Assembly (NCBI GenBank): GCA_016702605.1
Contig: JADJDQ010000003.1
Location: 361,501 to 425,500, forward strand
DNA: 64,000 nt
Direction: 5' to 3'
Source of the DNA: Candidatus Intricatilinea gracilis
Lineage (GTDB): Bacteria > Pseudomonadota > Gammaproteobacteria > Burkholderiales > Burkholderiaceae_C
Of this stretch, positions 44,201 to 52,293 are shown one piece after another. A program made the position numbers and the translations under genes. Below the pieces are notes generated by a model. The model did not search any database. It saw only the letters and a list, made by a program, of their open reading frames with translations, and was not told the origin of the DNA. Position 1 is the stretch's first letter, and each line of letters opens with the position of its first letter.

Positions 44201-44781
44201 TCGTGGCGCTCACCGCCAACGCCTTCACCGACGACCGCCAGGCCTGCCTGGACGCCGGCATGAACGCCATGCTCACCAAACCCGTCGACCCGGCGCTGCT
44301 CTACCAATCCCTGCTGCAGTGGCTGAATCACGGCGCAGAGCGCACGCGCCGGCCCGTGGCCCGGCCACCAGCACCACCGGCCGTGCCCAGCGCAGCCACC
44401 GACTCGGTGGTGGGCTGGCTGAGCATGCAACACGGCATCGACCTCGACGACGCCCTGGCACGTGTGCGCGGCAACCCCGAGCGCCTCGTCGGCCTGCTGC
44501 GCCAGCTCACCAGCCTGCACATCGACGACGCAGCGGTGACCCGGGTCGAACTGGCCACCGGCCAACCCGACGCGGCACGCCAGCGCATGCACAAGCTCAA
44601 GGGTGCCGCCGCACAACTCGGCCTCACGGCCATTGCCGACGAAGCCGCCCTCGTCGAAGCCCTGCTGCGCGCCGAGCCAGCCGCCCCCGACGACGCCGAC
44701 CTCATCGACGACGCCCTGACCCGTCTGGACCGAGGCCTGCGAGCGGTCGCGCAGGCACTCGACGACGCCGAGGTAGGCTGA
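41239..44781 (+). CDS. Hybrid sensor histidine kinase (Cache-PAS-PAS-HisKA-HATPase-REC-HPt)
   Basis: 1180 residues. Two membrane helices (about 12-34 and 327-345) enclose a periplasmic Cache-type sensor (QRDYYRQLRDDPRLGMVIAEP) with a Pro/Ala-rich insert. Two PAS domains (about 370-490 and 525-640) follow, then HisKA with His 667 in MSHEIRTPLN, HATPase (N-box LLNFAGNAVKFTDAGG, G-box FGGTGLGLAL), a REC domain with Asp 962 in MLMDMQMPEMDG, and an HPt domain with His 1118 in MHKLKGAAAQLG. All phosphorelay residues are intact. No separate response regulator is encoded here. It lies 153 bp after the cytochrome operon on the same strand with its own leader, so a link to that operon is possible but unproven. 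Confidence 0.93.
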   Translation: MTRPTPQLRRLYLGASAAALIVTVLLIAAVIYLRDHTRREHADSVENVAQAVALSLDAWVGTIDYVLDVSADEIEHRTARHGADADAINRFLARQQDRFPYIDLLRATNAQGEAIWGRGVDPAQRASLAQRDYYRQLRDDPRLGMVIAEPIVGKISQQWIWLMARRINAPDGSFAGLVYASIFMRDLDRMLGHGSLPTGGTVVLRDEQMRLVASNSHPGPAAAGAMASRSPVAAPAGPGNAPGGMAPAPSGVPGTSTPPNPAEARHLAELAAAIQAQPRAGSFVGHASHGDGAPTVYSYRRHPTYGYTLLVGEPLAAADAQWHPQALVLAGLLGALLSAMLYFVKATQRGWEQAALAARLVRQDRDLGLLKQLIRTIPALVWLKDRQGVYLACNTEFERFVGRSEADLVGKTDHDLMDAEQAEFFRAHDLEALAADKPSVNEEWITYASDGRRALLQTIKTPMRSPDGTITGVLGVSHDITEQRRAEDALREGESLLNRANAELEARVADRTTELVRTNQQLQDTQFAMESVGIGISWVDFETGRFIWVNRQFAETLGHTREQMLGMTVSDIDPHFPPEAYEQVKPMFVAEGHRRFETGHIGRDGQLMPVEMTIYYDHRDRSMKPRLIAFSSSIAARKAAEREVLEAKAAAEAANQAKSSFLANMSHEIRTPLNALLGLSHLLRSDPLSPTQRERLDKMDGAGRHLLSLINDILDLSKVEAGRLQIETGNFHLSAVLDNVDSLIRDSALAKGLTVTCDPDGVPLWLRGDATRLRQALLNFAGNAVKFTDAGGVSLRALLIDDRGDELTVRFEVQDTGPGLSADQRARLFQPFEQLDGSAVRRFGGTGLGLALNKRLIDLMHGSIGVHSEPGQGSTFWFEVPLQRGHGPMPDVGQILPRMGADDRLRQQHRGARVLLAEDNEINIEVVQEMLHAVGLDVVVAENGRAAVARAMQGPFDLMLMDMQMPEMDGLEATRRIRAIGLHATTPIVALTANAFTDDRQACLDAGMNAMLTKPVDPALLYQSLLQWLNHGAERTRRPVARPPAPPAVPSAATDSVVGWLSMQHGIDLDDALARVRGNPERLVGLLRQLTSLHIDDAAVTRVELATGQPDAARQRMHKLKGAAAQLGLTAIADEAALVEALLRAEPAAPDDADLIDDALTRLDRGLRAVAQALDDAEVG

Positions 44782-44856
44782 CGACCGGGGCCGCCCGCCA
44801 TCACTCGACCCTGCACTTGGCGCAGGCCGTCAGATCCACCCATCGAATTCCACATC

Positions 44857-45297
44857 ATGTCCAAGTCATTCATCGTTGCACTGCTGCTGTCGTTGGTTGC
44901 TCCAGCATTTGCCGGCCCACACCTCGATGCGGCCAACCAATGTCTTGCCGACAGCACCACAGGTAAAGACCGCAAGGTCTTCGCCCGCTGGTTATTCATC
45001 GCCATGGCTGCCCATCCGGAAATCCGTGATACCTCGGCGGTCACGAAAGAAACTTCGGATGCTTCGTCGCACGACACCGGTCGGCTCGTCACGCGACTCC
45101 TCACCGAGAACTGTGCCAACGAAATGAAGGCACTCGTCAGGAACGAAGGCCAGCAGGCGCTGCCACAGACGTTCCAGATTCTTGGCCAACTCGCCATGCA
45201 GGAACTCATGGCAAACAAGGAAGTCAGCACCTCGATTTCCGGGTTCCAGCAATATGTCGACACAAAAAAGATCACCGAAGTGCTCGAAGCAAAGTGA
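44857..45297 (+). CDS. Secreted protein of unknown function
   Basis: 146 residues. A classical signal peptide (SKSFIVALLLSLVAPAFAG, cleavage after AFA) is followed by a small helical domain. Two Cys (NQCLADS and ENCANEMK) are likely disulfide-bonded after export. Base composition is slightly lower in GC than the neighbours. Not recognised; nothing nearby suggests a role. Confidence 0.75.
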   Translation: MSKSFIVALLLSLVAPAFAGPHLDAANQCLADSTTGKDRKVFARWLFIAMAAHPEIRDTSAVTKETSDASSHDTGRLVTRLLTENCANEMKALVRNEGQQALPQTFQILGQLAMQELMANKEVSTSISGFQQYVDTKKITEVLEAK

Positions 45298-45426
45298 GGT
45301 CATCGACGCGCCGGCCGGTGTGGCGGCGTGATGGTGCACCTAGCCATTTGGAACAACTCAGGCTGATCAGGTGGGGGTGACAGGGGTAAGCTGACCGGAC
45401 TGCAAAACTTCGAGCTGCCGCCCGCG

Positions 45427-46888
45427 ATGTCCACTGTCTTCAGCGCCACTCCGGGCCGCTCTGGCCCCATGGCCGGGGCGGCCGACACACTCGACCGACC
45501 GATCACGCGGCACCTGCGCGCCTGGCGCTGGCTGTATGTGTTGCTGGGCGTATCGGTGTGGCTGCATTTCTGGCGCCTTGGGCAGCCCGCCGTGGTGGCT
45601 TTCGACGAATCACTCGTGGGTGAATTCGCCTCACATTACCTGAGCGGCACGTATTACTTCGATATACACCCGCCGCACATGAAGCTGATGTATGCGCTGC
45701 TCGGCTGGCTGGGCGGCTGGACACCGGCGATGGGTTTCCCGGTGGTGGGCGCGGCTTATCCCGACGGGTATTACCTGGTGATGCGGGCATTTCCGGCCCT
45801 GTGTGGCAGCCTGCTGCCGGTGCTGGTGGTGCTGCTGGCGCTCGAGTTGCGCGCCAGCCTGGTCTGGGCTCTGGTGGGTGGTTGGGCAGTATTGCTCGAC
45901 AGCGCCTTGCTGGCCGAATCTCGCTTCATCCTCAACGATATCCCGCTGCTGTTTTTCGGTGCTGGCGGCTGGTGGTGCTTGCTGCGCTGGCGAAACTCTG
46001 CGCTCGCGGCTGGCGCTGGTCGGTGCGGGGCTGCTGCTGGCGTTGGCTGTGGGTGTGAAGTGGACGGGAATCTGTTTCATCGGGCCGGCGCTGGTGGCGC
46101 TGGTGCTGGACCGCAGCGGGCCGGCGGCGCTGCGCCAGCGGCTGGCGGCGGCGGCGTTTGTGGTGGCCGGTGCCGTGGTGGTGCAGCTGGCGGGTTTCGA
46201 GATTCATCTGTCGCTGCTGACACGTTCGGGGCCGGGCGACAGCTTCATGAGCAAGGAGTTCCAGAAACGTCTGCCGGGTTCGGCCTTTGCCGGTGATGCC
46301 AGCGTGGTGGCACTGAACGATGTGCAGGCCATCGTCGAACTCAACCAGACCATGGCGCGTTACGCGTCCAAGGTGGCCGGCCATCCGTATGCCAGCCCCT
46401 GGTATTCGTGGCCGGTGGGCTGGCGCGGCATCTATTTCTGGACCGACGACGCCACCAGCAAGACGGGCACCGCAGAACAATCACGCATCTACCTGTTGCC
46501 CAATCTGGTGGTGTGGTGGCTGGGCACGTTTGCCATCGTCAGATTGCTGGTGCTGCTGATACCGCGCCTGGTAGCCGCCGGTCTGCGTCGGCCCCATGAG
46601 CCGATTGCCGGCCCCGAGTTATTGATCGCGTTCTGCTACTTGTGCTGCGTGGCGCCGTTTGCCGCCATCGATCGGCCGATGTTCCTGTATCACTACTTTC
46701 CAGCATTGTTGTGTTCGCTGCTGGCCGCTGTAGTGCAGGCCAGCAGCATCGAGCGGCCGCGGCCGCTGGCCGTGGCGCTGGTCGCCAGCTTCGCCCTGAT
46801 GTTTGCGTGGATGAGCCCGCTGGTCTACGGTGAGCCACTGACCCAGTCTCAGGTCGACCAACGCATGTTGATGAAAGCCTGGCCATGA
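45427..46888 (+). CDS. GT39-like (protein O-mannosyltransferase-type) GT-C glycosyltransferase, +1 frameshift
   Basis: Polytopic membrane transferase. The first periplasmic loop has AFDESLVGEFASHYLSGTYYFDIHPPHMKLMYALLG, containing the DE and HPP motifs of the PMT/GT39 group, which use polyprenyl-phosphate sugar donors. The first frame runs to LLRWR. The second continues as TLRSRLALVGAGLLLALAVGVKWTG to the end. Deleting one A of AAA 45993-45995 gives a continuous product of about 486 residues. The rest has GWRGIYFWTDD and several further membrane helices, as in PMTs. The stop overlaps the prenyltransferase gene (ATGA). Its operon suggests that the donor is polyprenyl-phospho-arabinose or -ribose rather than mannose. 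Confidence 0.8.
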
Positions 46889-47829
46889 CACGCCGAGCCA
46901 GCGTCGCCCTGCCCGGCTCACCCAGCTGGCCCGCGCTGATCCACCTGCTGCGGCCCCATCAGTGGATCAAGAACGGCTTCGTGCTGCTGGGCCTGGTGTT
47001 TTCACACCGCTGGGGTGATGTGGCGCTGGTGCAGTCGGTCGGGCTGGCGCTGGTCGCCTTTTGCGCCATGGCCAGTGCGGTGTATGTGTACAACGACCTG
47101 GTGGACGTCGAGTCCGACCGGCGCCATCCCACCAAATGCCGGCGGCCCATCGCCAGCGGCGCGGTGAAGCCGTCCACCGCCAGGTGGCTGTGTGCGGCGC
47201 TAGTCGGGCTGGGTGCGGCGTGTGCGGCGGCGGTGTCGGGCCCGGCGCTGGCGCTGGTGGCGCTGTACGCGGCGATCAACGTGGCGTATTCACACGGCCT
47301 CAAACACATGGTGATCATCGACGTGTTCGTGATCTCGGCCGGTTTCATGCTGCGCATCCTGGTGGGCAGCCTGGGGGTGGGCATCCCGCCGTCGTCGTGG
47401 TTGCTGCTCTGCGGAATGATGGCCACACTTTTCCTCGGATTCGCCAAACGCCGCGCCGAGTTGCTGGCGGTGCAGGGTGACAGCGCCGGTGCCGGCAGCA
47501 CCAGCGCCGGCTCCACCATGACCACCAGCGCACGCCCTGTGCTCGACCACTACCGGCCCGAGGTACTCGACCAGCTGCTGTCGCTCACCGGCGGCTGCAC
47601 GGTGCTGTCGTATGCGCTGTACACGGTGAACCCCGACACGGTGGCGCTGCACCACACCGACAAACTCATCTACACCGTGCCCTTCCTGGTCTACGGCATC
47701 GCGCGCTACCTGCTGCTGCTGCACGGCCGCGGCCGCGGCCAGGACACGGCGCGCGACGTGTTGACCGACGTGCATCTGCTTGCCACCGCGCTGGCGTGGA
47801 TGGCGGTCACCCTGGCCATCCTGGCCTGA
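46885..47829 (+). CDS. Decaprenyl-phosphate phosphoribosyltransferase-like UbiA prenyltransferase
   Basis: 314 residues, about eight membrane helices. The signature NDLVDVESDRRHPTKCRRPIASG (from about residue 70) is that of DPPR synthase (mycobacterial UbiA/Rv3806c), not of the quinone-type UbiA: HP-x-K and RPIASG bind 5-phosphoribosyl-1-pyrophosphate. LRPHQWIKNGFVLLGLVF and the second Asp-rich-type motif YSHGLKHMVIIDVFVISAGFMLRI are also typical. It transfers phosphoribose to polyprenyl phosphate, the first step toward polyprenyl-phospho-arabinose. ATG overlaps the upstream stop. Confidence 0.88.
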   Translation: MTRRASVALPGSPSWPALIHLLRPHQWIKNGFVLLGLVFSHRWGDVALVQSVGLALVAFCAMASAVYVYNDLVDVESDRRHPTKCRRPIASGAVKPSTARWLCAALVGLGAACAAAVSGPALALVALYAAINVAYSHGLKHMVIIDVFVISAGFMLRILVGSLGVGIPPSSWLLLCGMMATLFLGFAKRRAELLAVQGDSAGAGSTSAGSTMTTSARPVLDHYRPEVLDQLLSLTGGCTVLSYALYTVNPDTVALHHTDKLIYTVPFLVYGIARYLLLLHGRGRGQDTARDVLTDVHLLATALAWMAVTLAILA

Positions 47830-47841
47830 AGGCGCCAAGTT

Positions 47842-48900
47842 ATGTCACTGATGGCCATCGGCCGGCGCCATCTGCGGGCGCTCATCCTGTCGGTGGCAGC
47901 AGCGGCGGCCGGCTACCTGGCGTTTTCGTTGTGGGGCGGCTGGGCCCAGGTCGGCCAGGCGCTGGCGCAGGTCGGCTGGACCGGGCTGGCGGTGTTGCTG
48001 GCGCTGTCACTCGTCAACTACGGTCTGCGCTTCGTGCGTTGGCAGCTCTACCTCACGGCGCTGGGCCATGCACAACCCTGGCGCGCCAGCCTGCGCATCT
48101 ACCTGGCCGGGTTTGCGCTGACCACCACGCCGGGCAAGGCGGGTGAGGCGCTGAGGTCGCTGTTCCTGCAGCATCGCGGCATGCCGGTGGAGCGCAGCCT
48201 GGCGGCGTTGATCAGCGAGCGGCTGTCGGACCTGGTGGCCGTGGTGTTGTTGTGCCTGATCGGGCTGAGCCAGTTCCCCGGGCTGCGACTGATGGTGGTG
48301 GTGGCGGTGGGGCTGATCGTGGTGGTCTATGTGGCGATCGCACGTGCGCGGCCGGTGGTCGGGCAGCCAGGCAGGCCGTCGGCGCAGTTCGAGCGCAGCC
48401 CCTCGCGGCTCAGGTCCGCGTTGGCACGTGTGCAGCAGCTGCTCGCCAGCGCCCGCCCTTGCCACACACCAGCGCTGCTGCTGAGCACCACCGCGCTGAG
48501 CCTGATCGCCTGGGCGGCCGAGGCCTGGGCGTTTCATCTGCTGCTCGGTGTGTTGGGGTCGAACGCCACCTTGTCGTTTTCGGTGTTCGTCTACGCCATC
48601 GCCGTGCTGGCCGGTGCCTTGAGTTTTCTGCCCGGCGGGCTGGGCGGCACTGAGGCGACCATGATGAGCCTGCTGCTGCTCGCCGGCCACGAGCAAGCGG
48701 TGGCGGTGGTGGCCACCGTGCTCATTCGTCTGACCACCTTGTGGTTTGCCGTGGCAATCGGGCTGATTGCGCTGCTCAGGTTGATGCGTGAACCGACCTC
48801 GGCGCCGGCCACTTCAACCGACGAATCGCCCGAAGCAGCAAACGCCACGGCAAGCGGCGCGTCGTCGGCCAACGCGGCGCCGCTCGGGGCGCATCGATGA
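47842..48900 (+). CDS. Flippase-like integral membrane protein (LPG synthase TM/UPF0104 family)
   Basis: 352 residues, about eight membrane helices. Family motifs are LVNYGLRFVRWQLYLTALG, AGFALTTTPGKAGEALRSLFL, ERLSDLVAVVLLC and LSFLPGGLGGTEATMMSLLLLAG. Homologues include the membrane domain of MprF, which flips lipids. In this operon a role in flipping polyprenyl-phospho-pentose to the periplasmic face is plausible. The C-terminal 30 residues are Ala/Ser/Thr-rich. It starts 12 bp after the prenyltransferase and overlaps the next gene by ATGA. Confidence 0.85.
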   Translation: MSLMAIGRRHLRALILSVAAAAAGYLAFSLWGGWAQVGQALAQVGWTGLAVLLALSLVNYGLRFVRWQLYLTALGHAQPWRASLRIYLAGFALTTTPGKAGEALRSLFLQHRGMPVERSLAALISERLSDLVAVVLLCLIGLSQFPGLRLMVVVAVGLIVVVYVAIARARPVVGQPGRPSAQFERSPSRLRSALARVQQLLASARPCHTPALLLSTTALSLIAWAAEAWAFHLLLGVLGSNATLSFSVFVYAIAVLAGALSFLPGGLGGTEATMMSLLLLAGHEQAVAVVATVLIRLTTLWFAVAIGLIALLRLMREPTSAPATSTDESPEAANATASGASSANAAPLGAHR

Positions 48901-50339
48901 GCGCGCGATCCTGGGGACGCTGGCCCGATGCAAGGGCTGCCCGCGAGGTACCACTGTTCGACCGCAGCCAGGCGCTGCCACCACCGATACCGGCGCCAGG
49001 CAGCAGCCTGCTGGCGCACGGCCTGGGCCGCAGCTACGGTGACGTGGCGCTCAACGAAGGCGGCACCTTGCTGCTCACGCGCGGGCTGGACCGCTACATC
49101 GCGCTGGACCCCGCCACCGGCGTGTTGCGTGCCGAAGCCGGTGTGAGCCTGGACGAGATCCTGCAGCTGATCGTGCCGCAGGGCTGGTTTCTGGCCGTCA
49201 CACCGGGCACCCGTTTCATCACGCTGGGCGGCGCGGTGGCCAACGACGTGCACGGCAAGAACCACCACCGCGCCGGCAGTTTCGGCTGCCATGTGCGGGC
49301 CTTCGAGCTGCTGCGCTCCAGCGGTGAACGCCTGCTGTGCAGCCCCACCGAACACACCGACTGGTACGCCGCCACCATCGGCGGGCTGGGGCTCACTGGC
49401 CTGATCACCTGGGTCGAGATCCAGCTGGTGCGCATTGCCTCGCCGTTCGTGTCGGTGCACAACCAGCGCTTTGCCGGCCTGGAGGGTTACTGGGCGCTGG
49501 ACGCCGAGCTGGGCGCGCGCCACGGCCATTCGGTCGCCTGGGTCGACTGCCTGCACGGTGGGCGCGGCATCTACACCGCGGGTGACTTTGTCGATGCGCC
49601 GCCTGACCTTCCGCCCCGTCGCCCATCCACCGTGCGGGTGCCGCTGACGCCACCGGTGTCGCTGGTCAATGGCCTGAGCCTGCGCGCCTTCAACGCAGCG
49701 TATTACCACCGGCCACTGCACACTCAGGAGCTGCAGCACTACGAGCCCTTCTTCTATCCGCTCGACGCCATGCTCGACTGGAACCGAATCTACGGCCGGC
49801 GCGGCTTCTTCCAGTACCAGTGTGTGTTACCGCGCGCCGCCATGCGTGATGCGGCGGCCGAACTCTTCCGCCGCATCGGCAGGTCGGGTCAGGGTTCGTT
49901 CCTGGCGGTGTTCAAGACCTTCGGTGATCGGCGCTCGCCGGGGCTGTTGTCGTTTCCGCGGCCCGGTGCAACGTTGGCGCTGGACTTTCCGAACCGCGGC
50001 GCGGCCACGCTGAAACTCTTCACCGAGCTCGACGCCGTGGTGTCGGCATGCGGCGGCGCGCTTTACCCGGCCAAGGACGCACGTATGTCGCCCGAGCTCT
50101 TCCTGAGCGGCTACCCGCGCCTGCACGAGTTCACGCGCTACATCGACCCGGCGTTTTCGTCCAGCTTCTGGCGCCGCGCCGGGCCACCCTGCAGCGCCGC
50201 GCGATCGGCAGGCGCAACACGCGCAGACACTGTGAGGGCCGACTCGTCCACAACATCCGCATCACTGGCCAATGCTTCACCAGCCGGTGCACCACCAGCC
50301 GACGCACCCCGAGGCCACGCGCCATCTGCCGCCGCATGA
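48897..50339 (+). CDS. DprE1-like FAD-binding oxidoreductase
   Basis: 480 residues. The vanillyl-alcohol-oxidase-type FAD fold has GLGRSYGDVALNEGGTLL near the N-terminus and VTPGTRFITLGGAVANDVHGKNHHRAGSFGCHV, both diagnostic for decaprenylphosphoryl-ribose 2'-oxidase DprE1. DYPRL-type C-terminal residues are present as DARMSPELFLSGYPRL. It oxidises the ribose 2'-OH of the lipid-linked sugar to the keto intermediate. A 50-residue Ala/Thr/Ser/Pro-rich tail after SSFWRRAG is not part of the family and is probably disordered. The stop overlaps the next start (ATGA). Confidence 0.88.
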   Translation: MSARSWGRWPDARAAREVPLFDRSQALPPPIPAPGSSLLAHGLGRSYGDVALNEGGTLLLTRGLDRYIALDPATGVLRAEAGVSLDEILQLIVPQGWFLAVTPGTRFITLGGAVANDVHGKNHHRAGSFGCHVRAFELLRSSGERLLCSPTEHTDWYAATIGGLGLTGLITWVEIQLVRIASPFVSVHNQRFAGLEGYWALDAELGARHGHSVAWVDCLHGGRGIYTAGDFVDAPPDLPPRRPSTVRVPLTPPVSLVNGLSLRAFNAAYYHRPLHTQELQHYEPFFYPLDAMLDWNRIYGRRGFFQYQCVLPRAAMRDAAAELFRRIGRSGQGSFLAVFKTFGDRRSPGLLSFPRPGATLALDFPNRGAATLKLFTELDAVVSACGGALYPAKDARMSPELFLSGYPRLHEFTRYIDPAFSSSFWRRAGPPCSAARSAGATRADTVRADSSTTSASLANASPAGAPPADAPRGHAPSAAA

Positions 50340-51115
50340 GCAACAACAGCCCCGCACCGCCACAGCAACACATCGTCATCTTCGGCGCCACCTCGGCCAT
50401 CGCTCAAGCTTGTGCGCGGCTGTGGCAACAGCGCGGCGCCCAGCTGGTGCTGGTGGGACGCCATGCGGCGCGGCTGCAGGCCCTGGCCGACGACCTGCGC
50501 ACACGTGCCGGTGTGACGGGTGCTGCCCACATTCACACACTGCAGGCCGACCTGGATCCACTGGCTGGCCACGCGACACTGGTCGACAAGGCGACCGAGC
50601 TGCTGGGCTCGGTCGACATCGCACTGATCGCACAGGGCTCCTTGCCCGACCAGCGCCGGTGTGAAGCCGACCCCGCGCTGGCGCTGCGCGAGGTGCACAC
50701 CAACGGTGTATCGGTCGTGCATCTGGCCGAGCTGCTGGGCCGGCACCTGGCGGCGCAGGGCCACGGCAGCCTGGCGGTCATCTCATCGGTGGCGGGGGAC
50801 CGCGGGCGCCAGTCCAACTACGTCTACGGTGCGGCCAAGGGTCTGGTGACGCTCTATCTGCAGGGCTTGCGCAACAGCCTGTTTGCCAGTGGTGTGCATG
50901 TCCTGACGATCAAGCCGGGCTTTGTCGACACCCCCATGACGGCGGCCATCCCCAAGAGCGGCCCGCTCTGGGCCTCGCCCGAACAGGTGGCACGTGGCAT
51001 CGTGCGCGCCATCGACCGCCGCCAGGATGTGGCCTATGTGCCAGGCTGGTGGCGACTCATCATGGCCGTCATCTGCGCCATCCCCGAGGCGATCTTCAAG
51101 CGCCTGAAGCTCTGA
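50336..51115 (+). CDS. DprE2-like short-chain dehydrogenase
   Basis: 259 residues from ATG 50336, overlapping the DprE1-like gene. Rossmann motif IVIFGATSAIAQACARLW, the catalytic YVYGAAKG (Y-x-x-x-K) preceded by SVAGDRGRQSN, and the C-terminal amphipathic/hydrophobic tail WWRLIMAVICAIPEAIFKRLKL match DprE2. It reduces the 2'-keto intermediate to the arabino epimer with NAD(P)H. DprE1 and DprE2 always act together, and the adjacent, overlapping genes support that pairing. Confidence 0.88.
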   Translation: MSNNSPAPPQQHIVIFGATSAIAQACARLWQQRGAQLVLVGRHAARLQALADDLRTRAGVTGAAHIHTLQADLDPLAGHATLVDKATELLGSVDIALIAQGSLPDQRRCEADPALALREVHTNGVSVVHLAELLGRHLAAQGHGSLAVISSVAGDRGRQSNYVYGAAKGLVTLYLQGLRNSLFASGVHVLTIKPGFVDTPMTAAIPKSGPLWASPEQVARGIVRAIDRRQDVAYVPGWWRLIMAVICAIPEAIFKRLKL

Positions 51116-51122
51116 CCACCCC

Positions 51123-51713
51123 ATGCGCCTGGCGCTCTTCGATTTCGACGGCACGCTGACGACACGCGACAGCCTGATGCCGTTCCTGCGCCATGTCGTG
51201 GGCACACCGCGCTTCGTGGCCGGGCTGGCTGCGACGAGCCTGCCGCTGCTGTCCTATGCCCTGGGCTACCTGCGCAACGACGTAGCCAAGCAGCGTGTGA
51301 TCGGCCACTTTCTGGGCGGGCGCGAACGCGCCGAGGTCGAGGCTGCCGGGCGCGAGTTCGCCCGCCGACATCTGCCCGCCATGTTGCGCGCCAGCACGCT
51401 GGCCGCTCTGCGTCAGCACCAGGAGGCCGGCGACACCTGCGTGCTGGTGAGTGCGTCGCTCGACGTCTACGTGCAGCCCTGGGCCGATGCACAAGGACTG
51501 TCCGCCGTCTTGTGCAGCGGGCTGGAGGTGAATGCGCAGCAGCGCGTGACCGGCCGCATCCAGCCCGCCAACTGCTACGGCCCCGAAAAGGCCCGGCGCA
51601 TCCAAGAGTGGCTGGCCGGTCGCCGCCCCAGCCACATCACCGCCTGGGGTGACAGCCGCGGTGACGCCGAGATGTTTGCGCTGGCCGACACGGTGCATCA
51701 GGTGCGCGGCTGA
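51123..51713 (+). CDS. HAD-IB phosphatase, probable lipid-linked phosphoribose phosphatase
   Basis: 196 residues. HAD motifs are ALFDFDGTLTTRDSL (nucleophile Asp), VLVSASLDVYV, the Lys in CYGPEKARRI and AWGDSRGDAEMFALAD. The class is the phosphoserine-phosphatase-like/HAD-IB group. In the arabinan-precursor pathway a phosphatase must remove the 5'-phosphate from polyprenyl-phospho-5-phosphoribose before epimerisation; this gene, 7 bp after the DprE2-like gene, is the natural candidate. That assignment is from context. Confidence 0.85.
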   Translation: MRLALFDFDGTLTTRDSLMPFLRHVVGTPRFVAGLAATSLPLLSYALGYLRNDVAKQRVIGHFLGGRERAEVEAAGREFARRHLPAMLRASTLAALRQHQEAGDTCVLVSASLDVYVQPWADAQGLSAVLCSGLEVNAQQRVTGRIQPANCYGPEKARRIQEWLAGRRPSHITAWGDSRGDAEMFALADTVHQVRG

Positions 51714-51758
51714 GACGGTCGAAGCAGGCTGACCTGGCCTGAGGCGGCCTGAAGCGTT

Positions 51759-51802
51759 GCGCCGGCGCGCTTGCCCGCGCACGTGCGCGGGCAAGGCGGC
51801 GC
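51759..51802 (+). terminator. Large hairpin at the end of the arabinose-type operon
   Basis: A perfect 26-nt palindrome (51770-51795, centre CACGTG) is extended by an outer 6-bp stem (51759-51764 with 51797-51802) across a small internal loop. AGCTTT follows, so the U-tract is poor. It is probably the operon terminator or a protein-binding palindrome. Confidence 0.5.
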
Positions 51803-51839
51803 AGCTTTGCGCGCCAGCGTCGGCACAAGGCAACAGACA

Positions 51840-52090
51840 CACCCAGCAACCCCTCTGGTTGAGGGGGAGACACGCATCAGCGGGGGCATGGCCCCGCGAA
51901 TGCGGGGTTCTCGCCGGGGTGCTCGTCACGAATCATTACCAACCGGGCGCCGAACTCGGGGGGTGCACCGGCAGATCGCCCGGTCCGGGTTGCCGCCAAG
52001 CGTGCAAAACCCGCAAATCCCGGTGCACTTGTGTACCGACCGGCTAACGAATGTTTCGATGACGAGCTCAACGCTCAGGGGATTCTGACC
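51840..52090 (+). other. Structured leader upstream of a 41-residue membrane protein
   Basis: No gene is seen between the operon hairpin and the small ORF, but several inverted repeats are present: CCCCTC/GAGGGG (around 51850-51866), GCGGGG/CCCCGC (around 51880-51897) and a longer-range GTGCACCGG/CCGGTGCAC (51963-51971 with 52020-52028). This could be a structured 5' UTR. No known riboswitch was recognised. Confidence 0.3.
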
Positions 52091-52216
52091 ATGACCAACT
52101 TGACCTTCGACGCCAGCCCTGACGAGCAACCTGAAGACTCGCCCGTGGCAGCCAGCCTGCTCTGGCTGTTCATCGGCATGTCCTTCATTGCTGCACCGCT
52201 GTTTCTGCTGTTCTGA
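52091..52216 (+). CDS. 41-residue single-pass membrane peptide
   Basis: ATG 52091 is preceded by CTCAGGGGATTCTGACC, with AGGGG at suitable spacing. The peptide begins with an acidic stretch (MTNLTFDASPDEQPEDSP) and then has one hydrophobic helix (VAASLLWLFIGMSFIAAPLFLLF) reaching the C-terminus. This is the layout of small membrane subunits or regulators, but no family was recognised. Convergent with arsM. Confidence 0.55.
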   Translation: MTNLTFDASPDEQPEDSPVAASLLWLFIGMSFIAAPLFLLF

Positions 52217-52293
52217 ATCGGCAAGGGGTCCGGGGCCGGCGCACCGGCCACCTCACCGGCCCGCCACCTGACCCACCCGCACGGCTGACGACC

